Shown piece by piece: positions 1 through 9,740 of a stretch of DNA of 64,000 nt. Source of the DNA: Azorinus chamasolen (lineage: Eukaryota > Mollusca > Bivalvia > Cardiida > Solecurtidae). The stretch covers positions 9,391,132-9,455,131 of the forward strand of contig OY755242.1 in assembly GCA_963576725.1 (NCBI GenBank), written 5' to 3'. Position 1 is the first letter of the stretch, and every line of letters begins with the position of its first letter. The position numbers and the translations under genes were made by a program. The notes under the pieces are model-generated. The model saw nothing but the letters and a program-made list of their open reading frames with translations. It searched no databases and had not been told where the DNA came from.

Positions 1-635
1 ATCTTGTTCTCTGAAACTGTAAGGCCTAGACCTTTGATATTTGGCATGTAGCATGATCTTATGGTCCTCTACGAAGATTGTTCAATTTATGACCCCCGGG
101 CCAAAAATTGCCCCGACCAAGGGCTTATCAGTTTTTCATAGGAAAATCTTTATAAATCTTCTTCTCTGAAACTGTAAGGCCTAAACCTTTTATATTTGGT
201 ATGTAGCATGATCTAATGGTCCTTTACAAAGATTGTTCAAATTATGACCCTGGGCCAAAAATGGCCCCGCCCAAGGGCTTATCAGTTTTTCATAGGAAAA
301 TCTTTAAAAATCTTGTTCTCTGAAACTGTAAGGTCTAGACCTTTGATGTTTGGTATGTAGCATGATCTAATGGTCCTCTACCAAGAATGTTCAACTTATG
401 TCCCAACCTCTTAGCGAAACTTGGCCCTGCTTTGGGGCTTATCAGTTTTTACATAGGAAAAATATAAAATATTAGTTTTCTCTGAAACAATAAGGCTTAG
501 ACCTTGAATTAATGGTATGCTGCTTTGCCTTGTGGTTCTCTACCAAGTTTGTACAAATGATGACTTCTGGGTCAAAAATGGCCCCGCCTAGGGTTATCTC
601 GGGTGAGCGCTTCAGGGCCTCATTGCCCTCTTGTT
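1..635 (+). mobile_element. 3' part of B-type hairpin-ended array element
   Basis: About four imperfect tandem units of roughly 150 bp, each with the phrases CTGAAACTGTAAGGC, TTTGATATTTGG, TGTAGCATGATC, GGTCCTCTAC and GGGCTTATCAG. The array closes with GGTGAGCGCTTCAGGGCC and then CTCTTGTT, the end shared by all elements of this kind here. The 5' end lies left of the window. There is no coding capacity. The stretch 636-733 after it shows nothing recognisable. Confidence 0.85.
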
Positions 636-733
636 TTCTAAACTGTAGCAGATATTATAGTGATTTATTTTTATAACCCCCATCTCTGTGTCAAATGTGC
701 TAGTGGGAGTATTCATCACCTTTAGTAGTAGTT

Positions 734-1028
734 CTAGTTTTAAATGGTGCAGACACCCCCCCCCCCCCCCCCCCTCAACGGCGGGCATATAGTAATCTTA
801 TTGTCCGTCTTTCCATCTGTCCTTCCATCTGTCTGTCCCAAATTTCGTGTCCGTTCTATAACTTTTTTTTTATCTCTGAACGGAATTCAAAATAACTGGG
901 CACAAATGTTCACCACACAAAGACGATGTGTCCCGTTCAACTCCCTGGTCCATGGGTCAAAGGTCAAGGTCATCATCCTTCAGCGTCAAAGTTTGGGGGC
1001 ATAAGTGTTTCACAAAAACACTCTTGTT
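734..1028 (+). mobile_element. Short hairpin-ended element (E type)
   Basis: It opens with a run of about 20 C (roughly 754-773), then GGCGGGCATATAG and a pyrimidine tract with CCGTC, CCATCTGTCC and similar. It closes with GGGGGCATAAG, a hairpin (GTGTTT, loop CACA, AAACAC) and TCTTGTT. The 3' design, short inverted sequence then hairpin then TCTTGTT, is the same as in the much larger elements of this window. ORFs called across it are chance reading of the pyrimidine tract. Confidence 0.6.
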
Positions 1029-1131
1029 GAGCAGACAATTTCATATAAAAAAAATTATATACATAATTCAGAAGGTACATCTTCCTTGTGCAGTGACTAA
1101 AGTTACAATTGTTTCTACTTTACTTTTATAG

Positions 1132-1230
1132 GAAAAAGGCAAGCTTGTGTTCAGCTTTCCACATGATGAAAAAGGAGAACCGGACAGAACTTTCTTTTCC
1201 ATTCACATACTGTCAGATTTAGAGGCTTAG
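1132..1230 (+). CDS. Possible host terminal coding exon, unknown gene
   Basis: A pyrimidine-rich tract (GTTTCTACTTTACTTTTATAG) ends in AG at 1130-1131, a good splice acceptor. The following 99 bases read in phase 0 as a 32-residue peptide beginning EKGKLVFSFPHDEKGE, ending HILSDLEA, then TAG. Composition is balanced and unlike the arrays around it. A strong donor-like AG|GTAAGC lies 22 bases past the stop, so a 3' UTR intron is possible. No other exon of the gene is visible and I do not recognise the protein. It could also be a retained fragment. The 250 bases that follow hold nothing I can name. Confidence 0.4.
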   Translation, partial: EKGKLVFSFPHDEKGEPDRTFFSIHILSDLEA

Positions 1231-1481
1231 CAACCTGCTGTTAAGAACTGAGGTAAGCTAGCTGATGTACAGTAAGATATTCCACAAAGTGTAAGCGAAT
1301 CCAGCAGACAACAATTTTCGACATTATTTCCTTCCCTGAGCACAGCCACTGACAAGTAATTAAAGAAGATTAGTCTCTGCTTGGATATGTAATTTGTCAA
1401 TAGTCGCTGAAACTTCATGTAATATGGTCAGAGCTTTGATATTTGGCATGGTGCAATATCTAGAGGTACTTTACCAATATT

Positions 1482-2343
1482 TATGTCTCCCCCATTTATA
1501 ATGGGGAGATATATTGTTTTTGGTCGAGCTCTCCGTCTGTCCATCTGTCTGTCAAACTCATGCCTGCTCCATATCTCTCACAATTATGGAAATATTTCAA
1601 AATGCTTTGGCACAAATGTTCGACTCAACTAGAGGATGTGCAGAGAGCGTTGGATGCAGGCACTTGAGTCAAAGGTCAAGGCCACAATTCAAGGTCAAAT
1701 GTTTTTAGCCACATCCTTCGTGTCCCTCCATATCTCTTAAACCCTTGGAAGGATTTCAAAATGCTGTGGCACAAATGTTCTCCATAACAAGGTGATGTGC
1801 AGACAGCAGGATTCAGGCACATTCTTCAAAGGTCAAGGTCAAAATTTAAGGTCATGGTCACAATTCAAGGTCAATTATTCACACTTTTTTGTTCGGACGC
1901 CAACTCCTACATATTTAATGCCATTTGATTGAAACTTCATACATTGACAGAGCATGATAAGAGGAAGTGTCAGGTATAAGGGCCATAACTCTGACTTCAA
2001 CAGTTTTGGAGTTATTGCCCTTTGTTACATTTTCTTGTCCGATCAATAACTCCTGCTCTACTGATGCTATTGGAATGACATTTTATGTATGGAAAGGGCA
2101 TGGTGGAAGGAATTGTTATGCACAAGTATCATAACTCTGGCTTCATCGATGTTGTTATCATTCTCTTGCAGGATATGCAAGTAACATACACAACTCTCAT
2201 TCGCCTCTTACATCATCATAAGTATGTCATGCACCTCGTGGTAGGTGTTGTGTTCACCAACAATTTGATGCACTTGGTAGCTACACTTATGTAATTGACG
2301 TGTTGTTGAACACAATACAGGTGCCCCTCTATCACTTTCCAAT
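1482..2343 (+). mobile_element. C-type hairpin-ended element, 5' part
   Basis: It starts in a T run of an array fragment with a hairpin whose arms are TATGTCTCCCC and TGGGGAGATATA, then CCGTCTGTCCATCTGTC and units built on 'AAAGGTCAAGGTCA' and 'AACTCCT'. Phrases typical of such arrays (TGGCACAAATGTTC, AAAGGTCAAGG) recur two or three times. No 3' hairpin plus CTCTTGTT is seen before the Penelope element begins, and similar units resume at 6040-6370, so the Penelope element probably landed inside this one. ORFs here are not genes. Confidence 0.55.
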
Positions 2344-5300
2344 ATGAATAAAGTTAAAATACCACGAATAGAACTAAAAGCTTTAAATATGCAATCTGTG
2401 TCGTCTGTACAAGTACCCAGAAATATTTCTAATTTCTCTTCCCTTCAACCTTTTGTTCGTTTAAAACAACTTAATCTTCAGTCGGCTTCATCTTTTCACA
2501 TACCATCTCTTTCTATTAATAAATGTTTTTTCAATGGACCAAGAGTTGTACTTTCACCTTTAAAATCTGTTATCCAAAATGTTTCTTCTATTCGTAAACG
2601 GTCCTTATGCAGACGACACAGAGTGTATCCAATTATCCAAAAGTGCTTTGCTAAGAGGTGCATATGTTGTAGTAACATTTCTTGTAATTCCACTATAAAA
2701 TCTACAGTTAATGGTAGAACATTTAATGTCAAGATAAACTCAGACGTTGATTGTACTACTACTAACGTTATTTATGTTTTAACTTGAAACGCGCCTAGTT
2801 GCGGTATACAGTACGTAGGACAAACAGGACGTGCTTTGAAAACTCGATTTCGTGAGCATGCATATCAGTGTCGAAATCGTAAACTAAACAATTTTTTATA
2901 CCAACACTTTCGGAAATCTGGCCATTCTTTTAAAGATGTTTTAGTACAAATTGTTGAGCATATAACATACGATAAGGAGGCGACTAGTAGCTTTAAATCG
3001 AAAGCTAGATTTATATCTGAATTAAATTGGATCAAAAAATTGCAAACACCTTTTCCTTTAGGACTGAATGATAATATTTACCAGACTGGAAATATTTCAA
3101 AAGAACCAGATATAGATATTTTTTCAATTTTTTCTATTAGAAAACGCAAATCTCGATCGCATGGCATTCGCAAGAATGGTAATATTAAACGAAAATCTCG
3201 TTTGAAATTGACTCTTCTTGATCTACATACTTTACGCCTAATTTCGGGTAAACATGCCATGCTTTCTAGACTTTCCTCCTTATCTATATGTTCATTAAAA
3301 GAAATTGACGAGCAAGCCGATAAAATTATTTTTCGATCAGATCCTCTCATAGGAACTGCTAGTTTGATACAAAGCTTTACTCTACATGTTCTCAGACCGC
3401 ACATCGACAAATTATCTGAACACCAAAGATTCTTCTTGAAAATTCCTTTTATTAATAAAGGTATTGATTTTATTGACCTACAAAGTATTTTTAGAGACAA
3501 AAATGTAATTGACACTATTCCTAAATACTTTAAAAATACAGAACCACCTATCATCTGCTACAAATATAACAAACCCATCAGAAATACAATTTTCAACTAC
3601 AATAAAATTGTGGCCGACCTTAATATTAATGATAATATTCCTGATAATTGAGATTGCGCCACCTCAAAATTTTGCTATTCTCCGGCTGGTCATGTGATTA
3701 CTGGTAATTTTGAGATAATTAAAGATAAACGTCTACGATCTCTTTTGAATAAAGGTCCCAAATATAGAATACCATCCTTGATAGATTTTAACTCTTGTCG
3801 AGTTCAGATTGCGGAGGCTTTACAAAATTTTAGTATTAAATGGTGTCGAAGAGAACATGTTGAGTCTACTGCCCTTTCTTGTTGGAAAAAACTAATTTTT
3901 GATATAATTGATAAACGCATTTCCTTTTACAGCTCTAATAAACACCTTCTTCCACCTAAACCTAGAACTTCATTTAGACATCTTAAAAAGGGTTTACAGG
4001 ATTTCCATTCAAAATACGTTTTTGTTCCTGCTGATAAGGCATCAAATAATGTGATTATTATTTGACGATTACATTATATCGATGTCTTGAAGCAGGAAAT
4101 TACTAATACCAAGTCATACATTTCAGTTACCACTGACGAAAAGACCATCATTTCAGACCATGTCAAAAAGTGTGAACAATTTGGAACCGATATTAAAATT
4201 ACACAACATAAACTTCCTACTATGTATTGGTTACCAAAACTACATAAAAAACCATATAAAGCGCGTTTCATTGCAAATTCTAGTTCATGTACAACTACTA
4301 AATTGTCTATACTTTTGACTTCTTGCTTAACGAAGGTAAAGGAACATTTAAGATTTTACTGTGATAAGACTTATGAAAATTCTGGAATAAATCTCTTCTG
4401 GTCTATTAAGAACTCTTCAGAAGTCTTAAACAAACTTAAGAACAAAAGGTATGATTTCAACAATATTTTATTCATTGAAGAAAAGGATTGGACAACAGGC
4501 ATAGCCTATGTAAGTCCTCTCCAGCATAGCCTATGTAAGTCCTCTCCAAAAACATCATTCTTGGCATGTAATGCTGAAAAAGCTTTCTTTACTGACGAGC
4601 AAATGAAGTATTACACCAATTGGACTTGCTCAGAAGTTTGCGAAGCACTAACCTTTCTTTTGGACAACATATTTGTACGTTATGGGAATGCTATATACCG
4701 TCAGGTAATTGGTATTCCCATGGGTACGAATTGTGCACCACTTGTCGCAGATTTGTTTTTGTACTGCTATGAGAGAGATTTCATGTTGAGTTTGAATCCT
4801 CAATCACAAGAAGATGTTATAAAAGCCTTCAATGATACTTGTCGATATTTGGATGATATTTTTAACTTAGATAACCCTTTCTTTAATGCTCTGATTCCTA
4901 CAATTTATCCTAAAGAACTCAAATTGAATAAAGCTAACCCGTCCGACAATTATGCAGCGTTTCTTGACCTAGACCTTAAAATTAATAATGGAATGATTTC
5001 TTCTAAAATATATGACAAAAGAGATGATTTTGATTTTAATATTGTAAATTTTCCTCATCTTGACGGGGATGTTCCCCGTGCTCCATCTTACGGGGTTTAT
5101 ATATCTCAACTTATTCGTTTTGCTAGAGCTTGTTCATCTATTGACGATTTTAACAGTCGAAATCTCATTTTAACTGAAAAACTGCTTAAACAAGGATATA
5201 GATACCATAAACTAAGAAAAACTTTCTCTAAATTTTACTATCGAAATCTCTCGCTTATTGGCAAGTACAAATGTAATCTCAAGGTACATTTGCGACACGG

Positions 5301-5520
5301 TATTTCACATCCTGAATTTTATGGTGATGTGATTTACAAACTTCGTAGAATTATTGGACATACCCATTTTCTCACTTTGTTCATCAAATATATAAAACAA
5401 TTCATTAAAAAGGGATATGATCCTGTATTATTACAACATACTGCATGTTTGGTTGTGAACCCTTTTACAGTTGGCAATCACGCTGGCCTCTTTGCATGTA
5501 CGCCGACAAGAAAGGTTTAG
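2344..5520 (+). CDS. GIY-YIG endonuclease-reverse transcriptase, TGA-containing ORF
   Basis: One frame of 1058 codons with TGA at 2785-2787, 3649-3651 and 4063-4065 (codons 148, 436, 574), no TAA or TAG and no frameshift until the TAG at 5518. N-terminal Cys-rich stretch (CFAKRCICC); GIY-YIG nuclease at about 141-245 with NVIYVLT, QYVGQT, Arg at KTRFREH and the likely catalytic Glu 226 in SELNWIKK. Linker ends '-DCATSKFCYSPAGHVITG', the CxC region, with TGA in the first position. RT follows: PADKASNNVIII, YWLPKLHKKPYKARFIAN, GIPMGTNCAPL at about 790, YLDD at 835-838, GYDP near the end. RT motif A is not recognisable, and a tandem duplication of about 26 bases lies there (about 4500-4550), so this copy is probably inactive. 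If TGA is not recoded, it is simply a pseudogene. Confidence 0.85.
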
Positions 5521-5582
5521 TACTCTATGAAGGCGACCTCTTAAATCCAGAAATGGAAGGAGAACGTCGGATATCTGTACTA
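5518..5582 (+). promoter_or_regulatory. Candidate SECIS element starting on the stop codon
   Basis: Seen: outer helix TAGTAC (5518-5523) with GTACTA (5577-5582); ATGA at 5527-5530 opposite GA at 5570-5571, the non-canonical quartet; a helix GGCG/CGTC and CCTCTT/AGGAG-type pairing with one 2x2 mismatch (5532-5542 with 5558-5568, two G-U pairs); then an apical loop of 15 bases opening with AAA at 5543-5545, 12 bases after ATGA. These are the features of a eukaryotic SECIS. It follows the TGA-containing frame with no spacer. Inference: it directs selenocysteine insertion at the three TGA codons. Confidence 0.8.
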
Positions 5583-6030
5583 TTTCATTTTTGTCGTACC
5601 CTTTATTACTTTTCTACAGTTACTCTGTTTGCAGCTCAATCATTGAGTACACTAGCGATAGGTGGATACAGTATGTTCAATTAAATGTTTTTTTGTTATA
5701 CATGCACTTTACCACTGTATTTGCTGTCGCGGTTGTTGTAGATTAGTCGGAGAGGGGATACGTTTATTTACACTGTTTGTCTTTTAGGATGGGGATGGAA
5801 TAAGGGTGAGGTTGGGCGCCCATAAACCGGTTTAAACCCCCGGTGACTTTTGTCACTGACCGTTCCAAGGCGGTACTTCCATCTTCCTCCTATTGAATGT
5901 TTGTTTTGTCTTTGTGCGTCTCTTGTTGTTTTTTCTACCCATGTACATTTGCTGTTTCCTTGTGTTGCTGTTCGGGCGAGTGTTTGTTCTGTATGTGGTA
6001 TTTCCTGCATGACTCATTTTTGTACTTTCA
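5583..6030 (+). other. 3' tail of the Penelope-like element
   Basis: Non-coding tail. It holds two inverted pairs: GGCGCCC...ACCGGTTT around 5815-5840 and GTGAC TTTT GTCAC at about 5842-5855. The same tail, reversed, is at 37940-38412, and its last 70 bases are at 61757-61828 inside the BEL element. No hammerhead motif was recognised. Confidence 0.75.
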
Positions 6031-6039
6031 ATAATATTT

Positions 6040-6370
6040 GAGTTATTGACGCCCATTTTATGCAGAGTTATGGGGAAATTTTGTCTGCAGGGTATCTCAA
6101 AAACCTTTAATTGGATATTCATTAAATTTCAAAGGATTGATTTGCATCATGCCTAGTTTTGTATAACTTATTCCTGTACCAGTTTGATGATTTTCAGCAG
6201 AGTTATTGGACTTTGAACTTTTAAATTGAAAATTTTGTCCGCAGGGTTTCCTCCAAATCTTTTATCGGATTTTCATGAGGTTTCATAAGATTGATCTGCA
6301 CCATGTCTAGTTGTGCATAGTTTATTCCTTTCCCCCTTCAATGATTTTCTGTAGAGTTATTCAAAACTTT
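6040..6370 (+). repeat. Two tandem units of about 190 bp, C-type array
   Basis: Two units share GAGTTAT, AAATTTTGTC[TC]GCAGGGT, CAAA[AT]CTTT[AT]AT[CT]GGAT, TTCATTAAATTTCA/TTCATGAGGTTTCA, GATTGAT[TC]TGCA[TC]CATG. They resemble the material left of the Penelope element and are taken as the right side of the element it entered. Confidence 0.5.
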
Positions 6371-6798
6371 GAAAACCTTCTCCTCTGAAACTTTGAGGTT
6401 CTCAGCTTCCATTTGGCACATAGCATCATGTTTAGGTCCTCTACAAAAGTTGCAAAAATTATGCCCCTGGGGTCAAAATTGGCCCTACCCCAGGGGTTCC
6501 TTGTTTTCTATAAAAATACAGTGAAACCTTTGATACTAAAAGGGTCTCAGCTTTCATATTGGGCACAACGCATCATGTTCAGGTCCTCTAATAAAGTTAT
6601 GAAAAGTATGCCCCTGGGATTAAATATGGCCCGCCCCAGGGGTGGCCAGTTTTCAATAGAAACATAGTTTAAACTTTAAAAATCTTCTCCTTTGAAACTC
6701 GAAGGTTCTCAGGTTTTCATTTTTATACGCCCGAAGGGACGTATTATGGTATGGCGCATGTCGTCCGTCCGTCCGTCTGTCTGTCCGCACTCACCAAA

Positions 6799-7035
6799 GG
6801 GTAGTTGTGTGACTTTTTCTAACTAGTCCCACAAGTAAAATCATTAACCTGGCCATCTCTTGTGACATTAACCTGGCCATTTCTTGTGACATTAACCTGG
6901 CCAGTTGTGGGACATAGGGTTAGGGTTAGGGTTAGCTTCCAGATCATTCTTTTCCAAAGTTAGAGCCAAAAATTGTTTTTCTTGTGGGACTAGTCACACA
7001 AGAAAAGATCAAAGGAAAAAGTCACACAACTACCC
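6799..7035 (+). mobile_element. 237-bp MITE with telomere-like core, copy 1
   Basis: Perfect 21-base terminal inverted repeats begin GGGTAGTTGTGTGACTTTTT and end with the reverse complement. Inside are three spaced phrases ACCTGGCCA..CTTGTGACATTA and AGGGTTAGGGTTAGGGTTAG, i.e. about three TTAGGG units. It lies within the CCGTC tract of the F element. Copy 2 (21351-21587) has the same length. The inverted repeat may extend about 9 bases further out. The ORF read across it is not a gene. Confidence 0.85.
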
Positions 7036-7263
7036 ATTTGTTAGCACGTCCGTCCGTCTGTCCGTCCGTCCGTTAGCAATTTCTTGTGCAACTGACTCCT
7101 CCTTTATTTTTCAACAATTTCTTCAAACTTTCAGGAATGATAGATACTGATGTGTAGTTGTGCATATCAGTGAGATAACTCTCATATCATTTTTCATTCT
7201 GGAGTTATTGCCCTTTGATAGTTTCGGGTAGCAATTTCTTGTGCAACTAACTCCTCCTTTATT

Positions 7264-9266
7264 AGCTCACCAGAGCACAAAGTGCTCAGGGTGAGCTTTT
7301 GTGATCGCCCATTGTCCGTCGTCCGTCGTGCGTAGTCCGTCGTTTGTCGTTCGTCGTTCGTCGTCCGTCGTCAACAATTTGAACCTTTAAAAATCTTCTC
7401 CTCTGAATCTACAGGGATCTCAACTTTCATCTTTGGCACATAGCATCATATTCAGGTCCTCTACAAAAGTTATATAAATTATGCCCCTGGGGTCAAAATT
7501 GACCCCGCCCCAGGGGTGCCTTGTTTTCAATAGAAACATATAGTAAAACTTTGAAAATCTTCTCCTCTGAAACCAGAAGCTTCTCAGCTTTCATAATTGG
7601 CACATAGCATCATGTTCAGGTCCTCTACTAAAGTTTTATAAATTATGGCCCTGGGGTCAAAATTGGCCCTGCCCCAGGGGTGGGCAGTTTTCAATAGAAT
7701 CATATAGTGCAAACTTTGAAAATCTTCTTCTCTGAAACTGGAAGGCTCTCAGCTTTCATATTTGGCACATAGCATCATGTTCAGGTCCTCTACAAAAGTT
7801 ATATAAATTATGACCCCAGGGTCAAAATTGGCCCCGCCCCAGGGGTGGGCAGTTTTCAATAGAAACAAATAGTGAAATCTTTGAAAATCTTCTCCTCTGA
7901 AACTGGAAGGCTCTCAGCTTTCATATTTGGCACATAGCATCATGTTCAGGTCCTCTCCAAAGGTATATAAATTATGGCCCTGGGGTCAAAATTGGCCCTG
8001 CCACAGGGGTAGTAGACAGTTTTCAATTGAAACATATTGAGAAAACTGAGAAAATCTTCTCCTCTGAAACTCGAAGGTTCTCAGCTTTCATATTTGGCAC
8101 ATAGAATCATGTTCAGGTCCTCTACAAAAGCTATATTATTTATGGCCCCGGGATCAAAATTGGCCCGCCCCAGGGGTGAACAGTTTTCAATAGAAACAAA
8201 TAGTGAAATCTTTGAAAATCTTCTTGTCTGAAACTGGAAGGTTCTCAGCTTTCATATTTGGCACAGAGCATCATGTTCAGGTCCTCTACAAATGTTATAT
8301 AAATTATGGCCCAGGGGTCAAAATTGGCCCCGCCCCAGGGGTGGGCTGCGTTTTCAATAGAAACAAATAGTGAAATCCTTGAAAATCTTTTCCTGTGAAA
8401 CTGGATGGTTCTCAGCTTTCATATTTGGCACACAGCATCATGTTCAGGTCTTCTACAAAAATTATATAAAGTATGGCCCCGGGGTCAAAATTGGCCCCAC
8501 CCCAAGGATGGGCAGTTTTCAATAGAAACAAATAGTGAAATCTTTGAAAATCTTCTTCTCTGAAACTGGAAGGCTCTCAGCTCTCATATTTGGCACATAG
8601 CATCATGTTCAGGTCCTCTACAAAAGTTATGTAAATTATGGGCCCAGGGGTCAAAATTGGCCCCGCCCCAGGGTAGGGCAGTTTTCAATAGAAACAAATA
8701 GTGAAATCCTTGAAAACCTTTTCCTCTGAAACTGGAAGGTTCTCAGCTTTCATATTTGGCACATAGCATCATGTTCTGGTCTTCTACAAAAGCTATATAA
8801 AGTATGGCCCCGGGGTCAAAATTGGCCCCGCCCCAGGGGTGGGCAGTTTTCAATAGAAACAAATAGTGAAATCTTCGAAAATCTTCTCTGAAACTGGAAG
8901 GCTCTCAGCTTTTATATTTGGCACAGAGCATCACGTTCAGGTCCTCTACAAAAGTTATATAAATTATGACCCTGGGGTCAAAATTGGCCCTGCCACAGGA
9001 GTAGTAGACAGTTTTCAATTGAAACATATTGAGAAAACTGAGAAAATCTTCTTCTCTGAAACTGGAAGGTTAATCTCAGCTTTCATATTTGGCTCATAGC
9101 ATCATGTTCAGGTCCCCTACAAGTTTTTCTAAATTATTTCCCTGGGGTCAAAATTGGCCCGCCCCAGGGCCGGCTAGTTCTCTATATAAACATATAGTGT
9201 AAACTTTGAAAATCTTCTCCTCTGATTGTCTGGTGAGCGCTTCAGGGCCATTCTGGCCCTCTTGTT
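7264..9266 (+). mobile_element. A-type hairpin-ended array element, copy 1
   Basis: 5' hairpin with arms AGCTCACC/GGGTGAGCT and an inner stem GAGCAC-AAA-GTGCTC, then TTTTGTGATCGCC, a CCGTCGTCCGTCG tract, CAACAATTTGAACC and about 12 tandem A units of roughly 155 bp. It closes GATTGTCTGGTGAGCGC, hairpin GGGCCA-TTC-TGGCCC, TCTTGTT. It splits the TTTTT of an F unit: two Ts remain on the left and three on the right beyond the element's own TT. Short ORFs inside arise from the array. Confidence 0.88.
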
Positions 9267-9740
9267 TTTCAACATAATTTCTTCAAACTTTCAGGAATGA
9301 TAGATATTGATGTGTAGTTGTGCATATCAGTGAGATAACTCTCATATCATTTTTCATTCTGGAGTTATTGCCCTTTGATAGTTTCGGGTAGCAATTTCTT
9401 GTGCAACTAACTCCTCCTTTATTTTTCAACATAATTTCTTCAAACTTTCAGGAATGATAGATACTGATGTGTAGTTGTGCATATCAGTGAGATAATTCTC
9501 ATATCATTTTTCATTCTGGAGTTATTGCCCTTTGATAGTTTCGGGTAGCAATTTCTTGTGCAACTAACTCCTCCTTTATTTTTCAACATAATTTCTTCAA
9601 ACTTTCAGGAATGATAAATATTGATGTGTAGTTGTGCATATCTGTGAGATAACTCTCATATCATTTTTCATTCTGGAGTTATTGCCCTTTGATAGTTTCG
9701 GGTAGCAATTTCTTGTGCAACTAACTCCTCCTTTATTTTT
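9267..9740 (+). repeat. Three F-type tandem units of about 157 bp
   Basis: Uninterrupted F units, each containing CTCCTTTATTTTTCAACATA. They supply the empty-site sequence for the two A-type insertions on either side. Confidence 0.9.

Larger units (their letters stand above)
2344..6030 (+). mobile_element. Naiad-type Penelope-like retroelement
   Basis: A long reading frame with GIY-YIG nuclease first and reverse transcriptase second, then a hairpin and a tail of about 450 bases. Known family: Penelope-like elements usually carry GIY-YIG at the C-terminus; the permuted order with a CxC linker defines the Naiad/Chlamys clade, and clam and spider Naiads are reported to encode selenoproteins. 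The 3' limit is set by two other partial copies, 37940-39671 (minus) and 61757-61828 (minus), which stop matching near 'GTACTTTCAA' at about 6030. The 5' limit is not fixed; I place it near the ATG. No pseudo-LTR was seen. Confidence 0.88.

Noticed and set aside
2785..4065. Three TGA codons as plain nonsense mutations
   Set aside because: Not excluded, but all three are TGA at Cys positions with an adjoining SECIS-like hairpin and no frameshift.
5768..6122. Minus-strand ORFs with MSHAGNTTYRTNTRPNSN
   Set aside because: Same peptide at 37911 and 61675 because all are the Penelope non-coding tail read backwards.
6905..7150. Telomere or interstitial telomeric tract (TTAGGG)
   Set aside because: Only about three units, and they lie inside a MITE found twice.
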